A stretch of DNA of 54,545 bases from Holophagales bacterium (GCA_009837085.1 VXUF01000154.1:1-54545); one strand, 5' to 3'. Shown: positions 33,884 through 41,950, counted from the stretch's first letter. Translations and numbers: made by a program. Notes: a model not told the origin generated them from the sequence alone.

Positions 33884-35266
33884 TCAGTCAGACGCAGTTC
33901 GACGGCCGGTCCTTAGGGGCCGGCCGTTTGCGTCTGGTGCCTCCTTGGCCGCCCGGCGACCGCGCGCTCGCGCGGGCGGCGCGAATGGCCGGCGTAGCGA
34001 CACTGCCCGTCTGAGGTCATCGTGCTCGAAGGCGCTGGCCATGCGATCGGTTTCTCTGGGCGAAGCGCCGGTCTCTTCGGCTACTGTGCGCCACTGCTGG
34101 ACGGCTTCGCCCACGCTCCGAACGATGCTGCGGGCGCCGGAGAGCGAGAGCCCGAAGTACTCGCAGGCACTGAGAACAAGGTCCAGGGAACAGGTTGCAT
34201 CATCGAGATCGATGCGAGTCGTCAGTACGCGCGCCCTTACATCAACGGGCGTCGGATTCAGGTCGTAGACCGGGGACAGTGACCAGCCCGCCCGGTCCAG
34301 GCGCAGGAAACCGTGATTGCGCAGGTGGTCGTCGACGTTGGAGATCAGGACGTTGAACGCGACGCGGCGGTACAGGGCCATCGAGTCGGCCCTTGCGCGG
34401 GCGCCGTAGCGGGTGATCTCGTCGACGATCTCCGGATAGCTGCCGGGCTCGCCATCGACGGAGCCGGTGAGAGACATGGCGGAGAGGAACGGAATCCGGT
34501 CGGTGCCGTCCCGGTCGAAACGACGGGACAGGAGGATCGCCCGGTCGCCGAACCGGACGAGTTCGTGATGTGGGATGACGATGCCGACGCGCGCTGCCAA
34601 CCGAAGAGCTATCGCTTCCCACGTTTCGAGGCTGTACTCGTCGGTTGGCCTGGGGAACTTGGCGATTGCCAGCCGACCTTCCTGATCGACGATCGCGGCC
34701 TTGGGCCGCGCACCGCCGAGTGAAGAGCCGGGAGCGAGTATGAGCTCCAGATCTTCGTCCGACTCGTCGCCCTCTTCCAACCGGTCAACGATGCCCTGGA
34801 GGCGGCGCAGGGCGACGACGGTCGGGACACCGGTTGCTGGATGGGCCCGGAACCCGGTGCCGCCACTGGGCCGAAAACGGAGCGCGCCTGTCCTGACCTC
34901 GTCCGTCACGCCGAGCAGGTAGTCGAGTTCGTGCAGACTCCTGACCCGCCTGCCTTCGTTCCTGGCCCGGCGTTGCTCGGCGCGCCGCATCAGTTGACGC
35001 CCCCAGGTGTCCGGCGCCGCGTCGCTCAGGGCGCCGGTCAGTCGTCGCCTGCGTGTCGCTTCGAACAGGCCGGGTGTGAGCGGCAGGCCCTGGTCGAGTT
35101 CGAACGAGGCCTCGCTGGCAAGCCAGTCGCGGTCGTACTCGAAGGTCAGGGTGTCGGCTGGTTGCCTGCTTGAATGCCGGCGCAGGAGTCCCACTCGGTG
35201 CGGACGGCCGTTCAGGTCCAGATGGACCTCGACTTCCCGGGTCTCGTCCAGATCGGACACGGGCAC
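33884..35266 (-). CDS. hipA: HipA-family serine/threonine kinase toxin
   Basis: 460-residue kinase toxin of a HipBA-type pair; E. coli HipA phosphorylates glutamyl-tRNA synthetase. The N-terminal subdomain is present (RVGLLRRHSSRQPADTLTFEYDRDWL in parts: LTFEYDRDWL, SFELDQGLPLTPG), then SSLGGARPKAAIVDQEGRLAIAKFP (lysine in the AIAKFP strand), and the catalytic HipA loop NVLISNVDDHLRNHGFL with the Asp/Asn residues, then SLSPVYDLNPTP. Length and motifs are normal. The last ~25 residues are basic and encoded across the terminator, so the C-terminal tail may be a read-through extension. Stop of hipB is 2 nt before the start. Confidence 0.92.
   Translation of the reverse strand: MPVSDLDETREVEVHLDLNGRPHRVGLLRRHSSRQPADTLTFEYDRDWLASEASFELDQGLPLTPGLFEATRRRRLTGALSDAAPDTWGRQLMRRAEQRRARNEGRRVRSLHELDYLLGVTDEVRTGALRFRPSGGTGFRAHPATGVPTVVALRRLQGIVDRLEEGDESDEDLELILAPGSSLGGARPKAAIVDQEGRLAIAKFPRPTDEYSLETWEAIALRLAARVGIVIPHHELVRFGDRAILLSRRFDRDGTDRIPFLSAMSLTGSVDGEPGSYPEIVDEITRYGARARADSMALYRRVAFNVLISNVDDHLRNHGFLRLDRAGWSLSPVYDLNPTPVDVRARVLTTRIDLDDATCSLDLVLSACEYFGLSLSGARSIVRSVGEAVQQWRTVAEETGASPRETDRMASAFEHDDLRRAVSLRRPFAPPARARGRRAAKEAPDANGRPLRTGRRTASD
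33889..33936. terminator. Intrinsic terminator after the cytochrome-propeller gene
   Basis: Two nested stems: ACGGCCGG (33902-33909) with CCGGCCGT (33920-33927), then a T-run start (GTTT), and an outer pair CAGACGCA (33889-33896) with TGCGTCTG (33929-33936). It starts 10 bp after the stop at 33878. It lies within the last codons of the convergent hipA gene. Confidence 0.75.
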
Positions 35267-35268
35267 CG

Positions 35269-35586
35269 CTACCGGTGCCGGCGACCGCGCGCCCGGCGGG
35301 GAAGCGAGGCCGTCAGCAGTGAATGCCCGAACTCGTCGCGCCGCCAGTCCGCGGTGTCGGCGAGCTCGTCCAGGAACCCGAGGGCGTGGACCACCGCTGC
35401 CAGAATCCCCAGGCTGACCCGATGGTCGCCTGCTTCGATCCGCTGCAGAGTCGCCCGGGTCGTGAACGCGCGATCGGCCACTACCTGCATCGACAGGCCT
35501 CGTCGCCGGCGCGCATCCCGGAGATCGGCGCCGAGCTTCTGGAGCGCCCTTCGGACCGCGGCGGGTGGATGGTGTGGTGTGGGCAT
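35269..35586 (-). CDS. hipB: HipB-family antitoxin/transcriptional repressor
   Basis: 105-residue XRE helix-turn-helix protein that should bind HipA and repress the operon. The HTH is LGADLRDARRRRGLSMQVVADRAFTTRATLQRIEAG (in parts: RRGLSMQVVADRAF and TTRATLQRIEAG, about residues 28-53). An AGGAAGG ribosome site lies about 11 nt before the ATG at 35584-35586. It directly precedes hipA with the usual order. The tail is basic (LPRRARGRRHR). Confidence 0.9.
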   Translation of the reverse strand: MPTPHHPPAAVRRALQKLGADLRDARRRRGLSMQVVADRAFTTRATLQRIEAGDHRVSLGILAAVVHALGFLDELADTADWRRDEFGHSLLTASLPRRARGRRHR

Positions 35587-35604
35587 GAGTGGGGTGTCCT
35601 TCCT

Positions 35605-35632
35605 AATACGCTAATGAAGTGTATTGTACTAC
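35605..35632 (-). promoter_or_regulatory. Putative hipBA promoter/operator
   Basis: Read on the minus strand, GTAGTACAAT (35632-35623) gives a -10-like TACAAT about 37 nt before hipB. It overlaps a dyad AATAC-n11-GTATT (35605-35625), a spacing and arm size reminiscent of HipB operators. The complement contains TTGTACTAC, which is also in the higBA operator. No good -35 is seen. Confidence 0.45.
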
Positions 35633-35715
35633 GAAGATGACACCTCTCTGGAACGAGTATCTGGACCGAGTTCGACAGCGCTCTTGGGCGGATCTCGGGT
35701 GCTACCGTAGCCGTC

Positions 35716-36264
35716 GTGACTTGGGAGAACACCAGAGTGTCTTCGGAGTACCAGGATCCGGGGTTCACTCTACGGGTGACACGGAACGTGCTTCCCAGGC
35801 TGGCCTCATGGCGACGAACCCGGCAGAGGTCACGCGAGATGTCGCCGGCCAAGCAGTGGGCGATGGTCGTCCTCATGCTCTTCGGGACGGCCGTGTGGAC
35901 CGTGAACTCGGCTATGTCGCTAGGCGACTGGCGCCCGCCGTTCCTTGCTTTGGTCGGCGTCGGCATCCTGTTTGGCGGTGCCGCGGTCCTGGCCCGTGTG
36001 AACCGGCAACCTGGACAGCAGCGATCAAGCGGCCACGCAGCGTGGCTCGACGGTTGCCCGGGCTGGGTCGAAGGCGTTGTGCTTGGCCTGATCGTTGTGG
36101 CCTTGGGGACCGCCCTTTTCCGGTCTCTACGGAGCCTTAGTGAAACGGCTGCAGCTGCGCGTGGCTGGGCGTTTGACCCGCTGCTGGTCTTCCTGTTCGG
36201 TGGCCTTACACTCGTGTTTCTGCTTCAGATGCGGCAGGTCTGTTCGGCGGAAGACGAACAGTGA
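35716..36264 (+). CDS. Four-helix membrane protein, unit A of paralogous array
   Basis: 182 residues with four hydrophobic segments (about 46-68, 76-94, 119-138, 154-171). The motif CPGWVEGVVLGL (114-125) at the third helix recurs in the proteins encoded downstream (CPAWFEYAVLGL and CPALFGYLVLGL in the 37461 gene), indicating a shared origin. GTG at 35716 is one start; an ATG at 35839 with an AGAGGT site would remove the first 41 charged residues and may be the true start. The stop overlaps the next small gene (GTGA at 36261). Function unknown; no known family recognised. Confidence 0.68.
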   Translation: MTWENTRVSSEYQDPGFTLRVTRNVLPRLASWRRTRQRSREMSPAKQWAMVVLMLFGTAVWTVNSAMSLGDWRPPFLALVGVGILFGGAAVLARVNRQPGQQRSSGHAAWLDGCPGWVEGVVLGLIVVALGTALFRSLRSLSETAAAARGWAFDPLLVFLFGGLTLVFLLQMRQVCSAEDEQ

Positions 36265-36422
36265 CCGGCTTGGTCGTTCTGGTCGGTTCGCTGGTCGCTG
36301 TCTGGTCCGGAGGAACGCGGATGACGCAGCTTGAGGCGACCGGGATGCTCGCGGGCATGGGCCTCTTGATACTGGTCATGTGCTGCGGACCGCGGCCTTT
36401 TCGTCTTCGCCGACGGCGCTGA
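36261..36422 (+). CDS. Small two-helix membrane protein, half-unit of the paralogous array
   Basis: 53 residues from the GTG overlapping the stop of unit A (GTGA). It has two hydrophobic segments (GLVVLVGSLVAVW and MLAGMGLLILVMCC) and ends GPRPFRLRRRR, matching the C-terminus of the 36990 gene (AGPRPFRFRGR). It corresponds to helices 3-4 of a full unit, so it is either a real small subunit or a truncated relic. The overlap start and the shared ending favour translation. Confidence 0.55.
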   Translation: MTGLVVLVGSLVAVWSGGTRMTQLEATGMLAGMGLLILVMCCGPRPFRLRRRR

Positions 36423-36498
36423 AGGTCGGGTTGATAGCCTTTTCGCGTCCGACGGGTAGCGGACGTGTACGGTGCCCTGCGACGAGGCGAATCAAGCC

Positions 36499-36993
36499 AT
36501 GAAGGTCGTACGACAGCCGAAAGCCGGAGCTGTTCGCGAGGATGCACCGCCCGACATGAGGTGGGCCATGTTCTGGCTCTTTTGGCTGGTCTACGTTGTC
36601 TCGGTGTTGGAGATGATCCTGTCGTTGCGAGGGTTGAGCGAGGGGTTGGGGCTCTCGATAGGCGCCTTCGCGGCACTGACGTTTCTCGCAGGTGGGCTCG
36701 CGACGGCTGGCTGGAGCGCACGGCGTGACGGCGTTTCGTTCTTGGTCTGGGTCGAGCGGCTTCCTGACCGGCTGATCCAGTCGGCACAGTTGGTGGGGCT
36801 TTCGCTGATGCTCGCCGCTCTCGCTTTGAAGTGGGGTATGGGGATAGAGGAACCGTATGAGGCTGCCTTCACGGTCGGAATCGCTCTAACGGTTCTTGCG
36901 ATCTTCTGCAACGTCAGACCTCTCTTCGGAGGTCGCTGGACTTGGAAGATCGGCGCCAGGAAGAGCGAAGATCGGGCGGGCGGTTCAAGTTGA
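36499..36993 (+). CDS. Four-helix membrane protein, unit B of paralogous array
   Basis: 164 residues from ATG 36499 with a GAGG ribosome site; an in-frame GTG at 36472 would add nine residues. Four hydrophobic segments: WAMFWLFWLVYVVSVLEMIL, LSIGAFAALTFLAGGLATAG, SAQLVGLSLMLAALAL and AAFTVGIALTVLAIF. It keeps the spacing of unit A, with ERLPDRLIQSAQLVGL in place of the CPxW motif, and a VRPLFGGRW ending. Its stop overlaps the next gene (TTGA). Function unknown. Confidence 0.72.
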   Translation: MKVVRQPKAGAVREDAPPDMRWAMFWLFWLVYVVSVLEMILSLRGLSEGLGLSIGAFAALTFLAGGLATAGWSARRDGVSFLVWVERLPDRLIQSAQLVGLSLMLAALALKWGMGIEEPYEAAFTVGIALTVLAIFCNVRPLFGGRWTWKIGARKSEDRAGGSS

Positions 36994-37412
36994 GGGACGC
37001 ACCGGCCTGGAGAGGAGAGAACCCGAGCTCTGTCATGTGGCGGGGCCTGTTCTGGCTATGCAGCGTCAACGCCGCGCTCATGACGGCCATCGCTTGGGGG
37101 TCGGGCGGGCGGCGGTGGCTTGTCCTCGCCATTGCCGTCGGGCTGAGCGCCTACCTCGGCGTCTTGGCGACGGCCCGCAAGACCGAAGGTGGGCCTGTTG
37201 CACGATCGAGGACCCTGTCGGAGCGATTTCGGGCGGCCCCTGACTGGCCCGTTCGGCTGGTTGGGTTTGGTGGAGCGGCCGTTCTGCTGACGGCGTCCTT
37301 TCTAGGCTGGGAGCGACAGGAGATCTTCGCCCCGGCCGCAATCGTTGGTTGGGCCTGGATCGGCCTGATGTGCCTCGCAGGCCCCCGGCCGTTCCGCTTC
37401 CGCGGTCGCTAG
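36990..37412 (+). CDS. Four-helix membrane protein, unit C of paralogous array
   Basis: 140 residues from the TTG at 36990, which overlaps the unit B stop (TTGA); ATG at 37035 is an alternative start. Hydrophobic segments: LFWLCSVNAALMTAIAW, WLVLAIAVGLSAYLGVLA, LVGFGGAAVLLTASFLG and IVGWAWIGLMCLAG. The end AGPRPFRFRGR is nearly the same as in the 53-residue gene upstream. Residues before helix 3 read AAPDWPVRLVGF. Function unknown. Confidence 0.68.
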   Translation: MRDAPAWRGENPSSVMWRGLFWLCSVNAALMTAIAWGSGGRRWLVLAIAVGLSAYLGVLATARKTEGGPVARSRTLSERFRAAPDWPVRLVGFGGAAVLLTASFLGWERQEIFAPAAIVGWAWIGLMCLAGPRPFRFRGR

Positions 37413-37460
37413 TTCGAACAGGCCGGAACGACCGCGAGAGGCGACTCCTGGACTGGTTGG

Positions 37461-38438
37461 ATGGGATCCGGAGATCGCAGAAGGACGCAGGAGCGCACCA
37501 AGCCGCCGCAGACCCAGGGGCCAACCTGGATCAGGCTGTGGTGCGTCGCCGTGTGGGGTCTGCTTTGCGTCGAGTTCATCTGGGGCGGCTTCCCTGATCG
37601 TCCCGAGGGTGTCACCTGGCTGGAGGCCAGAGGTCCGCTGATCCCCGTCGGAGCTGCCCTGCTCGCGCTCTTGGTCGTGGCGGCCGTTCAGGCCAAATGG
37701 AGCAAGAGGAGAGCGTGGGAGAGTGCAGGGGTCGGGAGGCTGGGGCTCGGTCGCTGCCCGGCGTGGTTCGAGTACGCGGTCCTCGGCCTGTTGACCGTCG
37801 GCTCTGTCCTCTACGCCTACGCCGGCTTCCGGTCTCTGGGCGGGGACGCGTCGCTCTTTGCCTTGCAGCGGCGGGCTGCGATTCTGCTGCTGCTCGGTGC
37901 CTACCTGTTCGTCGAGCTGATTTCGTGGTTGTCCGACCGAGGTCGCCGAGAGGAAGCCTGCAAGGACGATGAAGCGCTGGAGAGCCCAAGCGATCTCGAG
38001 CCCTTCAGGCGGGCTCTTGCCGTTGCCTTCATGGTGTTGCCCCTGGGAGCGTTCATCGCCCTGGCGCTTGCTGGGGGGCGCGCCAGCGCTCTGGCTGTAG
38101 CTCTGGCAGCCGTGGCGGGTCTGTTCGCGGTGGCGCACCTTCTGGCGTGGTGGAACCGAGGTGCGGGTCGTGCTCCGTCTGGTGCCGTCCTGCCCTCGCT
38201 CCAGTCGTGTCCGGCGCTGTTCGGCTACCTGGTGTTGGGCCTGACGATGGTCTTGATCATTTACTTCCTGTACGTCGCCTTCTGGACGCCGAACGAACAC
38301 GTAGGAGACGCTCCCCACGTTGTGGTCCGGTTGGCGCCGCTGGCCGTCTTCCTGATCGGCTCCGTGTGCCTGCTGCTGCTGCTGCCGATCCGGAGACCGT
38401 TTGCGAAGGCGAAACGCCGGGCTAGCCTGGAACCCTAG
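37461..38438 (+). CDS. Eight-helix membrane protein, two fused array units
   Basis: 325 residues composed of two internal repeats of the four-helix unit: repeat 1 about 22-160 with CPAWFEYAVLGL at 99-110, repeat 2 about 180-312 with CPALFGYLVLGL at 250-261. Each repeat is two helices, a charged linker, the CP motif and two more helices. A hydrophilic linker (GRREEACKDDEALESPSDLE) separates them. It appears to be a tandem fusion within the local paralogous family. Its stop (38436-38438) shares CTAG with the convergent DUF481 gene. Function unknown. Confidence 0.8.
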   Translation: MGSGDRRRTQERTKPPQTQGPTWIRLWCVAVWGLLCVEFIWGGFPDRPEGVTWLEARGPLIPVGAALLALLVVAAVQAKWSKRRAWESAGVGRLGLGRCPAWFEYAVLGLLTVGSVLYAYAGFRSLGGDASLFALQRRAAILLLLGAYLFVELISWLSDRGRREEACKDDEALESPSDLEPFRRALAVAFMVLPLGAFIALALAGGRASALAVALAAVAGLFAVAHLLAWWNRGAGRAPSGAVLPSLQSCPALFGYLVLGLTMVLIIYFLYVAFWTPNEHVGDAPHVVVRLAPLAVFLIGSVCLLLLLPIRRPFAKAKRRASLEP

Positions 38439-39298
38439 AACGAGTACCGGAGCGAGTTCGAAAGCACCACATCCGTCTCCTTGACGCCGGTGGGCGGCTC
38501 GCTGTCGTGGGCGATGTTCAGGTTGATCGCGAGGGCGAGGCGGCGGAGGAGTTGGATCTCGAACGAGGTCTCGGAGAGTACGCGGTAGTCCTCGGCGCGG
38601 TCGAACCGGGTCTGGAAGTAGAGAGTCTCGACCAGGCGGAGGCGTTCGTCCCTGCTGTTGTAGCGAATGGTCAGGTAGTTGGTGGACCGGTGGTGTTCGC
38701 TGCGGCGCGTATCGGCGAGTTCCGCGGGGAGATCCAGGGTCTCCCGCTCGAGCATGTAGCCGGTGCCGAGGAACACTTCGGCGCGCGGCGCCTGGAGCAC
38801 ACGGAAGCGGCCGCCGCCGCCGAACAGGAGCCGCTGTTCGAGCCGGGTGAACTCGTTGAACTGGTGCTGGCCGAAGACCTCGTAAGAGAACCGGCCACTG
38901 TGTTCGCGGATGAACCGCAAGTGGCTGAGCGCGTTGTTGACGAAACGGCTCTCGTTCAGCCGGGTGAAGGAGTAGTTCGACGTCAGGAAGATGACGTTGG
39001 TAGGACGTTGCGGGGCGTCCTCGCCGTCCGTCGACTCCGCCTCGCTCGGGTTGGATGTTCCGTTAGCGTGCAGCCAGGCGTACTGGACGCGGGCGCCGGC
39101 GCCGAGGATTTCTCGCTCCGTGTTGCCGCGCTGGAGTGAGGAACTGAGGTCGATCGTGCTGGCCCATCCCGGCTCCTCGGCGCCGACGCGCATGCTTTCC
39201 GTGTTCACCTGGGCTGCGGCGGGCAGCGTCAGTGCGGTCGCCGCTCCCAGGGCGGCGAGCAGGCGTACGGCAGCGGCGCATCGGCGTGTGAGTCTCAT
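38435..39298 (-). CDS. DUF481 outer-membrane beta-barrel protein
   Basis: 287 residues with a signal peptide (AALGAATALTLPAAAQ, cleavage near PAAAQ). The DUF481 pattern is seen in WASTIDLSSSLQRGNTEREIL (in parts: DLSSSLQRGNTE), NVIFLTSNYSFTRLNESRFVN (part), FGQHQFNEFTRLEQRLLFGGG and the alternating hydrophobic/polar strands to the end. It terminates SLRYSF, the C-terminal aromatic that directs barrel assembly. Members (YdiY-like) are salt- or pH-induced outer-membrane proteins with no known cargo. ATG at 39296-39298 chosen; TTG upstream is weaker. Confidence 0.88.
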   Translation of the reverse strand: MRLTRRCAAAVRLLAALGAATALTLPAAAQVNTESMRVGAEEPGWASTIDLSSSLQRGNTEREILGAGARVQYAWLHANGTSNPSEAESTDGEDAPQRPTNVIFLTSNYSFTRLNESRFVNNALSHLRFIREHSGRFSYEVFGQHQFNEFTRLEQRLLFGGGGRFRVLQAPRAEVFLGTGYMLERETLDLPAELADTRRSEHHRSTNYLTIRYNSRDERLRLVETLYFQTRFDRAEDYRVLSETSFEIQLLRRLALAINLNIAHDSEPPTGVKETDVVLSNSLRYSF

Positions 39299-39310
39299 GC
39301 GGCGCAAACC

Positions 39311-41848
39311 CTACCGGGGCCCTGTCGCCCGGGTTGTCCCGCTCCGCGGGAACGCCGACGTGTCGGCGAGGCCGCAGAAGGCGCGGCTCGGGTTCGAGTA
39401 CGTCCTCGACATGCCGGCCACGGTGTCGGTGACGGTCAGCCGGTAGTCGACGTCAGTGAGACCCGCGGCGAAGAGCCAGAAGGCGTTGTTGTGCGCCCTG
39501 CCGTCCAGCACCTTCACCGCGAGTTCGATGTTGCCGGGCGAGAAGAACGACATGTAGCCGGTGGCGTCGGTTCCCGGGAAAGGCGAGGCCGCGCCGGTCT
39601 CGCCGCCGGCTTTCGTCCAGACGGCGGTGATCTCGAAGCGGCCGTCGAGCAGGCAGAGCGCGCCGGGCGCGCAGTCGCCCTGCGTCTCGCTCGCTCGAGC
39701 CTGGACGTCGGCGACCTCGCCCGCCACCGAGGCGACGACTGCGCCCGCGGGTTCGGCAAAGGCCGTCGTGTCTCCTCGGCCGCACACCTCGCCGGGAGGG
39801 TTTCGGTAGACCACGACCCGGTCCCGCAGCGTGTCGGTCACGGTCAACCAGTACTCGACGTCGGAGAGGGCGCCGTAGAACACCCAGCGGTGACCGTTGA
39901 TCGTGCTGCCGTCGAGGATCTTCAGGACCAGTTCCACGTTGTCAGGGGAGAAGAAGGTGGCGATGCCGCTCTCGTCGCTCAGCCGGCTCAGCGAGCCGGT
40001 ACCGCGCTCGCCGTCGTGCTGGGACTCCCACTCGACCTCGACGCGGAAGCGACCGCCGGCAAGACAGAGAGCGTCCTCGCTCTCGTTGCAGCCGGGACCG
40101 GCGGTCGTGTCCTGGATGACGCCCACGGCGCGGGCCTCCGGCAGGTCGGCGCCGCCGTCGATGTCGCTCAGCGCGAAATCGAACAGTTCGCTTCGCTCGA
40201 CCTCGTCGTCCACCATCAGGGGCACTGTGACGTCCCGCGGACCCGTTTCGCCGTGCCGCCAGGTCAGCCGGCCGGAGACGGCGGCGTAGTCCGTTTCTTC
40301 GGCCGAACGGGGCGCCGTGCGGTAGTCGACCGCGACGTCACCTTCCGCGCCGCCCCGCCGCTCGACCGTCACAGTGGCCAGGCCGCCCTCCTGGCCGACG
40401 AATGCCGGAGCGGTGAACTCGATCGAACCGGCGGGGTTCACGGGCGCGCCGCCGGGATCGATCCAGATTCTCATGCCTCGGGGCGCGTCGATGCCGGCGC
40501 TCATCGCTTCAAATTCGAAGCGGAGGTCGCGCGGCTCGATGTTCGTGGCGTTCGGGAGCAGCGGCACGCGGATGGAGCGGGGTGACGCGTCACCGTGCTC
40601 CCAGCGGATCTCGCCCTCGGCAGGCCGGAAGTCGCGGCCGGCGCGGGCGCTGCCGTTGCGGGTGCGGTAGGCGAGAGTCGCCGCTCCGTCACTGCCGCCT
40701 TCCCGCCTGATCTCGATCGTGATCGCTCCCGGATCGCCGCCCCCGGTCGCGGACGAGGCCGCGGCGGTCCACCGGCCTCGCCGTTCCGGCCTGATCGCTG
40801 CCCGGGCCAGATCCTGCAGTTCCTCAAAGTAGCTGCGGAACGTCTCCTGGGGTCGTGGCGAGCGCTCCGAGAGCGTGATCATCGTCATCACGACATCGGC
40901 CTCGGGATCGACACCGATGTACTGCCCGTTGTACCCGTGGGCGAGGTACCTGCCGCGCGGCCGTATCCACCACTGGTAGCCGTAGTCCGGCGCGTCGGCG
41001 ATGCCCCCCGTCCGGTTGCTTGTGGACTCCGCGATCCACTCGCGGGAGACGAGGCGCCGGCCCTCCCAGAGGCCTTCCTGCAGGGCGAACTGGCCGATCT
41101 TCGCCATGTCGCGGGGCCTGATGCGGAGACCGGTGCCACCCCAGTGGCGGCCGCTCAGGTCGGGGTCCCAGGTCGCGCTGTGGATGCCCAGCGGTTCGAA
41201 CAGGTGCCTCCGGACGAAGGCGAGGTGGGTCTGCCCGGACGCGCGGTTGTTCACTTCCGCGATCACGTGGGAGAGGCCGCTCGAGTAGAAGAACTCGGCT
41301 CCGGGCTGTGCCACGACGTCCCGGGTCAGCACGTAGTCGACGCTGTCGGGGTTGTTCCAGAACGCCTGGTCGGTGTCGTTCCATGCCAGGCCGGCGGTCA
41401 TCGTCAGGGCGTGGCGCAGCGTCAGCCGGTTCTTCGGCGCCTCCGAGAGGCGGTGGGCGTAGTGCGGAATGAGGTCCGCCAGCCTGGCGTCGACAGAGGG
41501 GATGAGGCCGCGGTCGAGCGCGACTCCGGTCGCTAGCGAGGTGACACTCTTGCTGACGGAGTGGACGTTCTTGAGCGTCGTGTTCGTGAAGCCGCCGAAG
41601 TAGGTCTCGGCGACCAGGGTTCCGTGGCGGACGATGACGATCCCGCGCACGGTCTGGAACTCGGGGCGGGAGCCGACGCGGTCGAGGATGTCCTGGACGG
41701 CGCCCCGGTCCAGACCCTGGTGCGCCGGCACGGAGCGAGGCCAGCCGTCGCCGATGTCCGGCGGCTGGGCCAGACCGGATTGGGCCGTCACGGCGAGCAG
41801 GACGACGAAAGCCGCGGCTGCTCCTCGACTTGGTTCAATACTCGACAT
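39311..41848 (-). CDS. Secreted serine hydrolase (beta-lactamase class C fold) with Calx-beta and repeated C-terminal modules
   Basis: 845 residues. Signal peptide (AAAFVVLLAVTAQSGLAQ), then a class C beta-lactamase/penicillin-binding-type hydrolase (about 45-350): HSVSKSVTS with Ser97 and Lys100 as the SxxK pair, FFYSSGLSHV with the tyrosine, and a late LAHGYNGQYIGVDP as third motif region. Two Calx-beta-like sandwiches follow (about 365-465 and 478-585; ITIEIRREGGSDGAATLAYRT and VTVERRGGAEGDVAVDYRT in part). At the end are two copies of a module starting CLAGGRFRVEVEW (about 600) and CLLDGRFEITAVW (about 735), each with LKILDGSTINGHRWVFYGALSDVEYWLTVTDT (in part). The latter module is common in this type of bacterium but unnamed to me. 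Probably an extracellular esterase or peptidase. Confidence 0.85.
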   Translation of the reverse strand: MSSIEPSRGAAAAFVVLLAVTAQSGLAQPPDIGDGWPRSVPAHQGLDRGAVQDILDRVGSRPEFQTVRGIVIVRHGTLVAETYFGGFTNTTLKNVHSVSKSVTSLATGVALDRGLIPSVDARLADLIPHYAHRLSEAPKNRLTLRHALTMTAGLAWNDTDQAFWNNPDSVDYVLTRDVVAQPGAEFFYSSGLSHVIAEVNNRASGQTHLAFVRRHLFEPLGIHSATWDPDLSGRHWGGTGLRIRPRDMAKIGQFALQEGLWEGRRLVSREWIAESTSNRTGGIADAPDYGYQWWIRPRGRYLAHGYNGQYIGVDPEADVVMTMITLSERSPRPQETFRSYFEELQDLARAAIRPERRGRWTAAASSATGGGDPGAITIEIRREGGSDGAATLAYRTRNGSARAGRDFRPAEGEIRWEHGDASPRSIRVPLLPNATNIEPRDLRFEFEAMSAGIDAPRGMRIWIDPGGAPVNPAGSIEFTAPAFVGQEGGLATVTVERRGGAEGDVAVDYRTAPRSAEETDYAAVSGRLTWRHGETGPRDVTVPLMVDDEVERSELFDFALSDIDGGADLPEARAVGVIQDTTAGPGCNESEDALCLAGGRFRVEVEWESQHDGERGTGSLSRLSDESGIATFFSPDNVELVLKILDGSTINGHRWVFYGALSDVEYWLTVTDTLRDRVVVYRNPPGEVCGRGDTTAFAEPAGAVVASVAGEVADVQARASETQGDCAPGALCLLDGRFEITAVWTKAGGETGAASPFPGTDATGYMSFFSPGNIELAVKVLDGRAHNNAFWLFAAGLTDVDYRLTVTDTVAGMSRTYSNPSRAFCGLADTSAFPRSGTTRATGPR

Positions 41849-41950
41849 GGGGTTCGGAATGGGCGCTATTCTTGGGCACTGAGCTTAGTCACAGGTGGAG
41901 CAACCGGGTCCGTATCGCCGGCGTGCGCGGAGCCGGCTGGAAGGAGTTCC

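Noticed and set aside
35637-36140. Overlapping plus-strand frame across the start of unit A
   Set aside because: Its first 25 codons look protein-like, but the rest is Arg/Pro-rich shadow of the unit A frame, with no homologous features or ribosome site.
41727-41738. GGTGCGCCGGC resembling half of the REP-like unit
   Set aside because: It lies within the serine hydrolase gene and lacks the matching second half, so it is not a copy.
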